From Borborobacter arsenicus (GTDB taxonomy: Bacteria > Pseudomonadota > Alphaproteobacteria > Rhizobiales > Rhizobiaceae), in NCBI RefSeq assembly GCF_003934165.1, contig NZ_RKST01000016.1, positions 62,001 to 126,000 on the forward strand: a stretch of 64,000 nt of DNA. Reading direction: 5' to 3'. The notes under the pieces are model-generated. The model saw only the letters and a program-made list of their open reading frames with translations. It was not told the origin of the DNA and made no database searches. The first letter of the stretch is position 1, and every line of letters begins with the position of its first letter. Of this stretch, positions 43,158 to 51,192 are shown one piece after another. The position numbers and the translations under genes are program-made.

Positions 43158-44102
43158 ATGCGTCACCTTCTCGCTGCCGTCGCGCTCGTCGCGCTCACAG
43201 TTCCGGCTCTTGCCGAATTCAAGCTAGACAACCGCTACACCGACGCCGACGGCGATTTGATCGCCGACATTCCGACCGACGCTTCGCAGCTGGTCGATCC
43301 CTCGACGCTGATCTTCGCCTATACGCCTGTCGAGGATCCCGCGGTCTACGCTGAGGCATGGACGGATTTCCTGACCCACGCGGAAGCCGTCACCGGCAAG
43401 AAGGTGCAATTCTTCCCCATCGACAGCAATGCCGCCCAGATCGAAGCCATGCGCGCCGGGCGCCTGCACATCGCAGGCTTCAACACCGGGTCGAACCCGC
43501 TCGCCGTCGCCTGCGCCGGCTTCCGGCCCTTTGCCATGATGGCGGCCAAGGACGGCTCCTTCGGCTACGAGATGGAGATCATCACCCATCCCGGTTCGGG
43601 CATCGAAAAGGTCGAGGACATCAAGGGCAAGACGATGGCCTTCACGGCCGAAACGTCCAACTCGGGATTCAAGGCACCTTCCGCCCTCCTAAAATCGGAG
43701 TTCGGCATGGAAGCGGGCACCGACTTCACGCCCGCCTTCTCAGGAAAGCATGACAACTCGGTCCTCGGCGTCGCCAACAAGGACTATCCGGCGGCGGCGA
43801 TCGCCAATTCGATCAAGACGCGCATGATCGAGCGCGAGGTCGTCAAGGCCGACCAGTTGGTGGTGCTCTACACGTCGCAGACCTTTCCTACGACAGGCTA
43901 TGGCGTGGCGCACAACCTGACGCCGGAACTGCAGGAGAAGATCAAGGAAGCCTTCTTTACCTTCAATTGGGAGGGCAGCTCGCTCGCCGAGGAGTTCTCG
44001 AAGTCCGGCGAAGAGCAGTTCATCCCGATCACCTTCAAGGACAACTGGTCGGTGATCCGCCAGATCGACGAGGCGACCGGCGTTTCCTACGCCTGCCAGT
44101 AG
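43158..44102 (+). CDS. phnD: Periplasmic phosphate/phosphonate-type substrate-binding protein
   Basis: The 314-residue protein has a signal peptide ending VPALAEF and a PhnD-type binding fold ([42 protein letters not shown]). It is the first gene of a complete ABC importer (binding protein, ATPase, two permeases). No C-P lyase or phosphite dehydrogenase gene is nearby, so the ligand may be phosphate, phosphite or a phosphonate. Its place in an arsenic island suggests phosphate supply under arsenate stress. GGGAG precedes ATG 43158. Confidence 0.85.
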   Translation: MRHLLAAVALVALTVPALAEFKLDNRYTDADGDLIADIPTDASQLVDPSTLIFAYTPVEDPAVYAEAWTDFLTHAEAVTGKKVQFFPIDSNAAQIEAMRAGRLHIAGFNTGSNPLAVACAGFRPFAMMAAKDGSFGYEMEIITHPGSGIEKVEDIKGKTMAFTAETSNSGFKAPSALLKSEFGMEAGTDFTPAFSGKHDNSVLGVANKDYPAAAIANSIKTRMIEREVVKADQLVVLYTSQTFPTTGYGVAHNLTPELQEKIKEAFFTFNWEGSSLAEEFSKSGEEQFIPITFKDNWSVIRQIDEATGVSYACQ

Positions 44103-44178
44103 ATTTCCCTGCCTGAACGGGGTGCGGCCGTCGATTGCGATCGGGTTCGCACCCGTATCCTTTGAGGTCTCTCTGTCC

Positions 44179-45000
44179 ATGCTGGAAATTCGCGACCTGA
44201 CCAAGACCTACAAGACGGGCGACAAGGCGCTCAACAATGTCAGCCTGTCGGTTCCCAAGGGGCAGGTCGTCGGCCTGATCGGACCGTCCGGCGCCGGCAA
44301 GTCCACCCTGATCCGCTGCATCAACCGTCTCGTTGAACCTACATCCGGCGCGATCACTCTTTCGGGCCGGCCGCTGACCGGAATCGGCGCTGGTGAGCTG
44401 CGTGCCATGCGCCGCAAGATCGGCATGATCTTTCAGGAATTCGCGCTGGTCGAACGGCTGACCGTCATGGAAAACGTCCTTTCGGGTCGCCTCGGCTATG
44501 TCGGCTTCTGGCGCAGCTATCTGCGCCGCTTTCCGGCTGAGGATATCCAGCGCGCGTATCGTCTTCTCGACCGGGTGGGTCTGATGGATCAGGCGGACAA
44601 ACGCGCCGACGCCCTTTCAGGCGGCCAGCGCCAGCGTGTCGGCATCGCCCGGGCGCTGGCCCAGGAACCGGAGCTGATGCTGGTCGACGAGCCGACAGCA
44701 AGTCTCGACCCGAAGACGAGCCGCCAGATCATGCGTCTCTTGATCGAGATCTGCGGCGAGCGCGGGCTCCCAGCGATCGTGAACATTCACGACGTGCCGC
44801 TGGCCCAGCAATTCATGCAGCGGATCGTCGGTCTGCGCGCCGGTCGGATCGTCTTTGACGGGACCCCGGCGGAACTGACCGAAGCCGTGCTGACCAAAAT
44901 CTACGGGGCAGAGGACTGGGCGGCCATGCGCAAGGGCACCGAGGAAGACAAAGCCGCGGACGCCGATACCTTGCGCGAGATGCTGCGGCTCGGCGCATGA
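44179..45000 (+). CDS. phnC: PhnC-type ABC transporter ATPase
   Basis: The 273-residue ATPase has Walker [10 protein letters not shown], signature [10 protein letters not shown] and Walker [13 protein letters not shown]. The sequence around [20 protein letters not shown] is typical of PhnC. ATG 44179 is preferred because the longer frame (44122) adds a stretch with no homology. It overlaps the first permease gene by 4 nt. Confidence 0.92.
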   Translation: MLEIRDLTKTYKTGDKALNNVSLSVPKGQVVGLIGPSGAGKSTLIRCINRLVEPTSGAITLSGRPLTGIGAGELRAMRRKIGMIFQEFALVERLTVMENVLSGRLGYVGFWRSYLRRFPAEDIQRAYRLLDRVGLMDQADKRADALSGGQRQRVGIARALAQEPELMLVDEPTASLDPKTSRQIMRLLIEICGERGLPAIVNIHDVPLAQQFMQRIVGLRAGRIVFDGTPAELTEAVLTKIYGAEDWAAMRKGTEEDKAADADTLREMLRLGA

Positions 45001-45803
45001 GCGAACGCGACTATCCCCTCACCTGGAAACGACCGCCGCAGATCCTGACGCATCGCGGCTGGCGGTGGGGGCTCCAGATCGGGTTCGCGATCTGGCTCGT
45101 TCTCGCGCTGTCGACGCTCGATCCGAACTGGACGCGCATCGCCGATGGCTGGGAGCGGGGCATGCGCTTCGTCTACGGCTTCATCCAGCCCAATTTCTCG
45201 TCACGCTGGCGCGACATTTCCAACGGGCTCGTCGAGAGCCTGACCATGACGCTGACATCGACGGTGGCAGGCATCGTCATCTCGGTGCCGATCGGCATCG
45301 GCGCCGCCCGCAACGTCGGCCCCGCCTGGATCTACTACATCTGCCGCAGCATCATCGCGATGAGCCGCGCGCTGCAGGAAATCATCGTCGCGATCTTCTT
45401 CGTCGCCATGTTTGGCTTCGGTCCCTTCGCGGGCTTTCTCACCCTGACCTTCGCGACGATCGGCTTTCTGTCCAAGCTTCTCGCCGAAGACATCGAGGAC
45501 ATCGACGAGGCCCAGGCCGAAGCGATCCGTGCGACGGGCGCGAGCTGGTGGCAGGTGATCGGCTACGCCATCCAGCCGCAGGTCATGCCACGGCTGATCG
45601 GCCTGTCGCTCTATCGCCTCGACATCAATTTCCGCGAAAGCGCGGTCATCGGCATCGTCGGCGCGGGCGGCATCGGCGCCACGCTCAACACGGCGATCGA
45701 TCGCTACGAATATGACAGCGCAGGCGCCATCCTACTGATCATCATCCTTCTGGTGATGATCGCGGAATACGGCTCCAGCTACCTGCGAAGGTTCCTGCAA
45801 TGA
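44997..45803 (+). CDS. phnE: PhnE-type ABC permease, subunit 1
   Basis: The 268-residue protein has six predicted helices and the permease EAA loop ([21 protein letters not shown]). The preceding [14 protein letters not shown] and the later [18 protein letters not shown] are typical of PhnE. It overlaps phnC and the second permease gene by 4 nt each. Confidence 0.92.
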   Translation: MSERDYPLTWKRPPQILTHRGWRWGLQIGFAIWLVLALSTLDPNWTRIADGWERGMRFVYGFIQPNFSSRWRDISNGLVESLTMTLTSTVAGIVISVPIGIGAARNVGPAWIYYICRSIIAMSRALQEIIVAIFFVAMFGFGPFAGFLTLTFATIGFLSKLLAEDIEDIDEAQAEAIRATGASWWQVIGYAIQPQVMPRLIGLSLYRLDINFRESAVIGIVGAGGIGATLNTAIDRYEYDSAGAILLIIILLVMIAEYGSSYLRRFLQ

Positions 45804-46609
45804 GCGAACGCAGCTTCCCCGCCGAATGGCGCAGGCGGACGCCGCGCCAGAGCCTTGCGATCTGGACGCTCTGGTTCGGTCTCGTCGCGCTGACCGTCTG
45901 GTGCTGGCAGGTCATGAACGAGAACACGATCTGGGCCTTCGTCGCCGACGCGCCGCGCCAGGCCGCCGACATCGGGTCGCGCATGATGCCGCCGCGCTGG
46001 TCCTACTTGCCGGAGCTGCTCTGGCCGCTGTGGGACACGATCAACATAGCCACGCTCGGCACGATCCTCGGTGTGATCCTTGCCGTGCCAGTCGCCTTCC
46101 TGGCGGCGCGTAACACCACGCCGTCACTCCTGTTCCTGCGACCCGCCGCGCTTTTCCTCATCGTTGCCTCGCGCTCGATCAACTCGCTGATCTGGGCGCT
46201 CCTGCTGGTGGCGATCATGGGGCCGGGCCTTCTCGCCGGCGTGATCGCCATCGGGCTGCGGTCGATCGGCTTCATCGGGAAGCTGCTTTACGAGGCCATC
46301 GAGGAGGTCGACGCCGCCGCGGTTGAGGCGGTGACGGCGACCGGCGCCAGCCGCGCCCAGATCCTCGAATACGGGATCGTGCCGCAGGTCCTCCCGGCCT
46401 TCTGGGGCATCACGGTGTTCCGATGGGACATCAACATCCGTGAGAGCGCGATACTTGGCCTCGTCGGCGCGGGCGGTCTCGGCCTCAAGCTGCAAGGCTC
46501 GCTCAACGTACTGGCGTGGCCGCAGGTGACGATGATCATGCTCGTCATCCTCGCAACCGTCGTCCTTTCCGAGTGGGTCTCGGCGAACGTTCGCTCCGCA
46601 ATCATCTGA
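45800..46609 (+). CDS. phnE: PhnE-type ABC permease, subunit 2
   Basis: The 269-residue permease is a paralogue of the gene before it, with the same EAA loop (EAVTATGASRAQILEYGIVP) and the same INIRESAILGLVGAGGLG. Both permeases start with MSER and carry a Pro/Arg-rich N-terminus. Two distinct PhnE proteins probably form a heterodimer. The operon ends here; the next gene (aioR) is convergent after 140 bp that hold nothing I can support. Confidence 0.92.
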   Translation: MSERSFPAEWRRRTPRQSLAIWTLWFGLVALTVWCWQVMNENTIWAFVADAPRQAADIGSRMMPPRWSYLPELLWPLWDTINIATLGTILGVILAVPVAFLAARNTTPSLLFLRPAALFLIVASRSINSLIWALLLVAIMGPGLLAGVIAIGLRSIGFIGKLLYEAIEEVDAAAVEAVTATGASRAQILEYGIVPQVLPAFWGITVFRWDINIRESAILGLVGAGGLGLKLQGSLNVLAWPQVTMIMLVILATVVLSEWVSANVRSAII

Positions 46610-46749
46610 ACGAGAGTTGCAAATGCGGCGAGACATGGAATGGGAGCCCTTCAGCCGCGAGGGATGAACAGACGCGTGGATGACACGAAAGTCCTTGGCG
46701 AGTACTTCGAGCAAATCAGATCGAGCGGGCCATGGTGCAATCGGCTTTA

Positions 46750-48084
46750 TCAGACTCGAACCCCCAGCCTCGTCATCTTTTCCCACAGCGTAGAGCGGCC
46801 GATGCCGAGCAGTTCGGCGGCCTTGATGACCTGACCGTCAGTTTGTTCGAGCGCCCGCTCGATCTGCCGGCGCTCTGCAGCGTCGCGGATTTCGGCCAGC
46901 GGGAGGAAACCTGGTCTGGCCTGGGTCCCGCTACGATCCGGGAAAAGATCGCCAGGCATGATCCATTCCGACGCGGTTAACGCCACGGCGCGGTCAACGC
47001 GGTTGCGCAGTTCGCGCGCGTTGCCGGGCCATGGATGCGCCAAGGCTGCTTCCTCTGTCAGAGCGCTGAATCCACGGATGCGGGCGTCGGAGCGCGCGGC
47101 GGCATTTTCAAGGAAGCGGTCGAGCAGCCAAACAATGTCCTCCGGCCGCTGCCTGAGCGGCGGGATGTCGACCGGAAGCACGGCGAGCCGGAAGTAGAGA
47201 TCCTCGCGGAAGCCTAACGCCTGCCCAGGTGCCAAGGCACGGTGCGTAGCAGCGACGATCCGGGCGCGGAAAGGGACGGCTGTTTCGCCGCCGAGGCGCG
47301 TGAAGGATTCGCTCTCAATCAGCCGCAGCAGCTTGGCCTGAAGTGCTGCCGGCATGTCGCCGATCTCGTCGAGGAAAAGCGTGCCGCCTCTGGCGCGTTC
47401 GGCATAGCCAAGATGGCGCTGGTGAGCGCCGGTGAAGGCGCCCTTCTCATGACCGAAGAGTTCGCTTTCGAGCAGGTCGGCCGGGATCGCGGCGCAGTTT
47501 ACCGCGACGAAGGGCTGCTCCGCTCGCGCCGAGACCTGATGCAGGAGCCGCGCCGCGACCTCCTTGCCGGATCCGGTCTCACCCGTGATCAGCACCGGCA
47601 GGTTATGTGCGGCGTACCGATGGATGAGGTCTTCCGCGTGCTGGATCGCCGGCGACAGGCCCAACACGTATTCCTTCAGCCGCATGCCGGCGCGCGTGCT
47701 GCGGCGGCCGGTGGCGATCCGCTTCAGGAAATCATCCATCGCGAAGGGCTTGGTCATGAAGTCGACCGCACCGGAGCGCATCAGGCGGACGGCCTGGTCG
47801 ATCTCGGCGAAACCCGTGACGAACAGGAAGGGCGGAGCGTTCGGCTGCCGGGCCATTTCCTCGAACACCGCCTCGCCGGACATGTCCGGCAGTCGTATGT
47901 CGCAGATCACGAGGTCGAGAGAGCCGGCGACGCGGCCCAGTCCTGCCACAGCCTCGCTCCCGGTCTGCCACCAGGTCACGTCCCAGCCTTCGAGCTCCAG
48001 CCGCTGGACGATTGAACCGCCCATGACGGGATCGTCTTCGACCAGCCCAACGCTGGCGCGCTCAGGCAGCATGGCTGCGTTCAT
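46750..48084 (-). CDS. aioR: AioR, sigma-54-dependent response regulator for arsenite oxidase
   Basis: The 444-residue protein has a receiver domain (Asp62 in LVICDIRLPD), a sigma-54 AAA+ domain with Walker A GETGSGKE, the GAFTGAHQR loop and Walker B GTLFLDEIGD, and a FIS-type HTH at the end (VIKAAELLGIGRSTLW). It is the response regulator for the AioX-AioS-AioR arsenite-sensing pathway. ATG 48084 has GAGGAAA upstream and overlaps aioS by 23 nt. It should act at the sigma-54 promoter at 50601. Confidence 0.92.
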   Translation of the reverse strand: MNAAMLPERASVGLVEDDPVMGGSIVQRLELEGWDVTWWQTGSEAVAGLGRVAGSLDLVICDIRLPDMSGEAVFEEMARQPNAPPFLFVTGFAEIDQAVRLMRSGAVDFMTKPFAMDDFLKRIATGRRSTRAGMRLKEYVLGLSPAIQHAEDLIHRYAAHNLPVLITGETGSGKEVAARLLHQVSARAEQPFVAVNCAAIPADLLESELFGHEKGAFTGAHQRHLGYAERARGGTLFLDEIGDMPAALQAKLLRLIESESFTRLGGETAVPFRARIVAATHRALAPGQALGFREDLYFRLAVLPVDIPPLRQRPEDIVWLLDRFLENAAARSDARIRGFSALTEEAALAHPWPGNARELRNRVDRAVALTASEWIMPGDLFPDRSGTQARPGFLPLAEIRDAAERRQIERALEQTDGQVIKAAELLGIGRSTLWEKMTRLGVRV

Positions 48085-49525
48085 TCCGTGTTTCCTCCGG
48101 GATCGGAAGGACTAGGGTCACGACCGACCCTCCCGATGGTCCTGCTTCGACGTCGACCTTTCCGCCGCAGGCATCGACCATGCGGCGCACCATCCAGAGC
48201 CCCAGCCCTCGTCCGGTGCGCACGGCCGGCCCGGGATCTTCGTCACTCAGCATGGCGATCGAATCTTTGGGCATGCCCGGACCTTCGTCGGATACCGAAA
48301 TCGTCAGCTGGTCCGCCGTCCGCTCGACGCGCAGACCGACCGCGCCTGCCTCCGGCGTCGCGGCGCTGGCGTTGAGCAGCAGATTCAGGACCGCCTGCCG
48401 CACCGGGCCGCCTGGGATCGTCGCGGCGACCTCGGCCGGCCAGTCGACCTGCCAGTCCAGTCTCTGTCGGCGTCGGCGCAACTCCGGCTTCATCAGAACA
48501 CGAACGTCTTCAAGATCGTCGGCGCTCAGAGGGCGGGCGGATCGTTCGGGTCTATAGGTCGCGAGCGCCGCTTCGACTACCTCGCGGATACCGTTCAGCC
48601 CGCGTTCGATCAGGCTGATCGAAGTATCGCGCACGCCCGGCGTCCGCCCGTGCGTCTTCAGCGTATCGATCGCGTTGAACAGCCCGCCGAGCGGATTGTT
48701 GATCTCGTGCGCCATGCCGGAGGCGAGCCGCCCGAGGCTCGCCAGCTTCTCCTCCTCGGCCAACTGCATGGCGAAATTGGCGCGCTCCCGTTCGGCATGG
48801 ACCAGCGCGTTATAGCCATTGAAGAGGCTCGCGACCTCGCCACCTCGCGACGGAAACTCGCGCGACGAAATCGGCTCCGCGACCCCGTTGGCGGCGGCGC
48901 GCATGTGATCCTCCAACACCCGCATCGGCTCGATCATGCGACGGACCAGCAGGAAGCCGCCGAGCGAAAAGATCGCTGCGAGGATGCCGTTGGTGACGAG
49001 CAGGGTCGCCAGGATCTCTCGGCGCTCGGCGAAGATGTGCGAGGCGTCGAAAGCGGTGTGGATCGCACCGATCTTCTGGCCCTGATAGACGAGATCGCGG
49101 AAGGCAAAGCCCGTGTCCGCTTCGCGGTCGAAGGTCACCGTGCGTGCGCCGTAGCGCGACGCATAGGCTTCCGGAAGCTCCGAGAAGGAAGGGATTCGGG
49201 TCGGGTCCGTGGCCGCCAGGACTTTTCCATCGGCGCCGGTGACGACCGCCTCGATCGGCGACAGCGCCTGATAGGATCGCTGTGACCGATCGAGCGCGTC
49301 AAAGACCTCCCACACGTCGCCACGAAGGACGGCCGGCAGGACGGCAGCCGTCAGTCCGTCGAGATAGCTTCCGGCAAGACCGTCGATGAAGGATTCCTGC
49401 GTGCGCGACAGGCGGTCGAGCACGCGCTCCGAGATCACCGCGCTGATCGCCACCATTAAAAGTGCTACCAGGATCGGCACGCGGTACGAGACCGGAATGG
49501 CGCGGAGGCGAGCAAAGAACCTCAT
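48062..49525 (-). CDS. aioS: AioS, sensor histidine kinase for arsenite
   Basis: The 487-residue protein has two membrane helices (~15-35 and ~170-190) around a periplasmic domain, a HAMP-like linker, an H-box (ASGMAHEINNPLGG) and an ATPase domain (VLNLLLNASAATPEAG, DEGPGM, GRGLGLWMV). ATG 49525 overlaps the aioX stop (ATGA); the open frame upstream of it is aioX read in another frame. AioS receives the arsenite signal from periplasmic AioX. Confidence 0.9.
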   Translation of the reverse strand: MRFFARLRAIPVSYRVPILVALLMVAISAVISERVLDRLSRTQESFIDGLAGSYLDGLTAAVLPAVLRGDVWEVFDALDRSQRSYQALSPIEAVVTGADGKVLAATDPTRIPSFSELPEAYASRYGARTVTFDREADTGFAFRDLVYQGQKIGAIHTAFDASHIFAERREILATLLVTNGILAAIFSLGGFLLVRRMIEPMRVLEDHMRAAANGVAEPISSREFPSRGGEVASLFNGYNALVHAERERANFAMQLAEEEKLASLGRLASGMAHEINNPLGGLFNAIDTLKTHGRTPGVRDTSISLIERGLNGIREVVEAALATYRPERSARPLSADDLEDVRVLMKPELRRRRQRLDWQVDWPAEVAATIPGGPVRQAVLNLLLNASAATPEAGAVGLRVERTADQLTISVSDEGPGMPKDSIAMLSDEDPGPAVRTGRGLGLWMVRRMVDACGGKVDVEAGPSGGSVVTLVLPIPEETRNERSHAA

Positions 49526-50412
49526 CCGAAGCGCCTCACCGTATCGACCTTGGCGGCGATCGTGTCGAAGAGCGCCGGCTCGGTGGCGACGAAGCCGTCG
49601 AGACGCAGCAGCGCCAGAACCTTGCGGCCATCCTCGTGCCGGTCCATCGCAGTCAGGGCATCCTTGAGGCGGGTGATCCGCTGGTCGCCGGCGAGGGCCC
49701 TCGGCGAGGCGACGGGCGGAAAGCCGAGCCATTCGGACCGGCGCACGATCCGCGTCTGGTTGACGAGGTCCGGCTCCATCTCGCGCATCACGTCCCAGAC
49801 ATAGCCGTCGACGCTGCCGGACTGGGCAAGCCCCGACGCGACTGCGCGGATCACGTTGCGATGGCCGTAGGTGTAGAAGGTGCGGGCGAAGAAGCCTTCC
49901 GGCTTCAGTCCGTTCTCGGCCAGAAGCGCGCGGGTCACCAGGAACCCGGAATTGGAATCCGGGTCGGAGAAGGCGTGGATGTCGCCTTTCAATTCCTCCC
50001 ACCGCTCGGTCGGCCGGTCGGCGGCAGCGATCAGGTAGGACTGGTAGAGCGGTTTGCCATGCCATGACGGCGTCGCGACGAGATCGAGCTCCGACTTGAA
50101 CTGGACATAGGGGTAGCCGCAGATCCATGCCGCATGGAGCTGGCCTGCGACGAGGAGAGCTGTAATTTCCTGGTAGGTCCGCCGGCTGACCAGTTCGACC
50201 GGCTCGCCGATCGCTTCGGTGAGAAAGGCGCGCAGAAGCGCCAGAAGTTCGAGGTCGTTGGACAGGAAGACCGGAGTCAGGCCGAACTTGAACCCTTCCT
50301 GAGCGGAGGCCCGGCCGGGCGCAAGCGCGAATGAAAGCGCGGCGCCGCCGCAGAACGCAAGCGCCGAACGGCGGTCGAGTACCTGGCTCGTGGCTGGGTA
50401 GCGTAAGGTCAA
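49522..50412 (-). CDS. aioX: AioX, periplasmic arsenite-binding protein
   Basis: The 296-residue protein has a signal peptide (RRSALAFCGGAALSFALAP, cut near RASAQE) and a PhnD-like binding fold (FGLTPVFLSNDLELLALL). Cys98 in AAWICGYPYV is at the position where a conserved Cys of the AioX family is reported to be needed for arsenite sensing. The start is TTG 50412, 8 nt after AGGGAGGAA. Order aioX-aioS-aioR and overlaps are typical. It is related by fold to the phnD-like gene in this window. Confidence 0.9.
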   Translation of the reverse strand: MTLRYPATSQVLDRRSALAFCGGAALSFALAPGRASAQEGFKFGLTPVFLSNDLELLALLRAFLTEAIGEPVELVSRRTYQEITALLVAGQLHAAWICGYPYVQFKSELDLVATPSWHGKPLYQSYLIAAADRPTERWEELKGDIHAFSDPDSNSGFLVTRALLAENGLKPEGFFARTFYTYGHRNVIRAVASGLAQSGSVDGYVWDVMREMEPDLVNQTRIVRRSEWLGFPPVASPRALAGDQRITRLKDALTAMDRHEDGRKVLALLRLDGFVATEPALFDTIAAKVDTVRRFG

Positions 50413-50489
50413 GGTCGAAATTCCTCCCTGCCGGACAGACTAGCGCCCCGGGGGATCAAAATCGACCGGAATCCTGCGTTTGAAGCTTC

Positions 50490-50538
50490 GTCCGGGTTTC
50501 CGGACCAACGGCAGCGCAGCATGTCCGGAAATCCGGAC
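50490..50538 (+). promoter_or_regulatory. Two palindromic upstream activator sites for AioR
   Basis: Two copies of GTCCGG-N4-CCGGAC (50490-50505 and 50523-50538) lie 33 bp apart, three helical turns, in the aioX-aioB intergenic region. They sit about 63-110 bp upstream of the -24 element, the usual place for enhancer sites. They are the likely binding sites for AioR. Confidence 0.72.
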
Positions 50539-50600
50539 GCGACGAATTCGCGTCTGCCGCAAGACCCTGGAATTCCAAAGATTGGCCCGCTGCCGGCGAC

Positions 50601-50616
50601 TGGCACCGTCCTTGCA
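50601..50616 (+). promoter_or_regulatory. Sigma-54 promoter of the aioBA operon
   Basis: TGGCACCGTCCTTGCA matches the -24/-12 consensus TGGCAC-N5-TTGCA exactly. It lies 41 bp before the aioB ATG and downstream of the two palindromes. It fits the sigma-54 activator AioR encoded nearby. Confidence 0.9.
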
Positions 50617-50656
50617 AAACCGCTCGCGTACCCAGTCGCGAACCAGGGAGGATGGA

Positions 50657-51181
50657 ATGGATCGCTGCAACAAATTGGTCGATGTCGGCCGCCGACAGTT
50701 TCTGCGCGGCGGCGCGCTCGCCGCTGCCGCCACCGCCACGTCGGTCGCTCTTCCGGCCGCGCCGGCCAGGGCCCAGGTGGCGCGCGCGCGTCTCGACTAT
50801 CCGTCGAACCGACTCGGCAACGTGGCCGACCTCAAGCCGAACGAGCCGTTCGACGTCACCTATCCGGACGAGAACGCCCCTGGCGTGCTCCTGAAGCTCG
50901 GCACATCGGTCGAAGGCGGCGCCGGACCCGACGGCGACATCGTCGGCTTCTCGACCATCTGTCCGCACAAGGGCTTTCCGCTCAACTACGTCGCGGCCGA
51001 CCGGACGCTGAACTGCCCCGGCCACTATTCCCGCTTCGACTGCGAAGCCGGCGGACAGCAGATCTGGGGCCAGGCCACGCAGAACCTGCCGCAATACGCG
51101 CTGAGGGTGGACGAGAAGGGCGACATCTACGCCGAGGGCGTGGACGAGCTTCTCTACGGCCGCCTGTCGAACGTGCTCTGA
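50657..51181 (+). CDS. aioB: AioB, arsenite oxidase Rieske subunit
   Basis: The 174-residue protein has a Tat signal (GRRQFLRGGALAAAAT) and a Rieske domain with CPHKGFPL and CPGHYSRFD, the two Cys-His pairs for the [2Fe-2S] cluster. It passes electrons from the molybdenum subunit to cytochrome c in the periplasm. Only this small subunit carries an export signal, so it carries AioA with it. GGGAGGATG lies before ATG 50657. Confidence 0.95.
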   Translation: MDRCNKLVDVGRRQFLRGGALAAAATATSVALPAAPARAQVARARLDYPSNRLGNVADLKPNEPFDVTYPDENAPGVLLKLGTSVEGGAGPDGDIVGFSTICPHKGFPLNYVAADRTLNCPGHYSRFDCEAGGQQIWGQATQNLPQYALRVDEKGDIYAEGVDELLYGRLSNVL

Positions 51182-51192
51182 GGGAGGGAACC

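Noticed and set aside
48062-50128. 688-codon version of AioS starting at 50128
   Set aside because: The extra N-terminal part is aioX read in the wrong frame; ATG 49525 starts a proper membrane anchor and overlaps the aioX stop.
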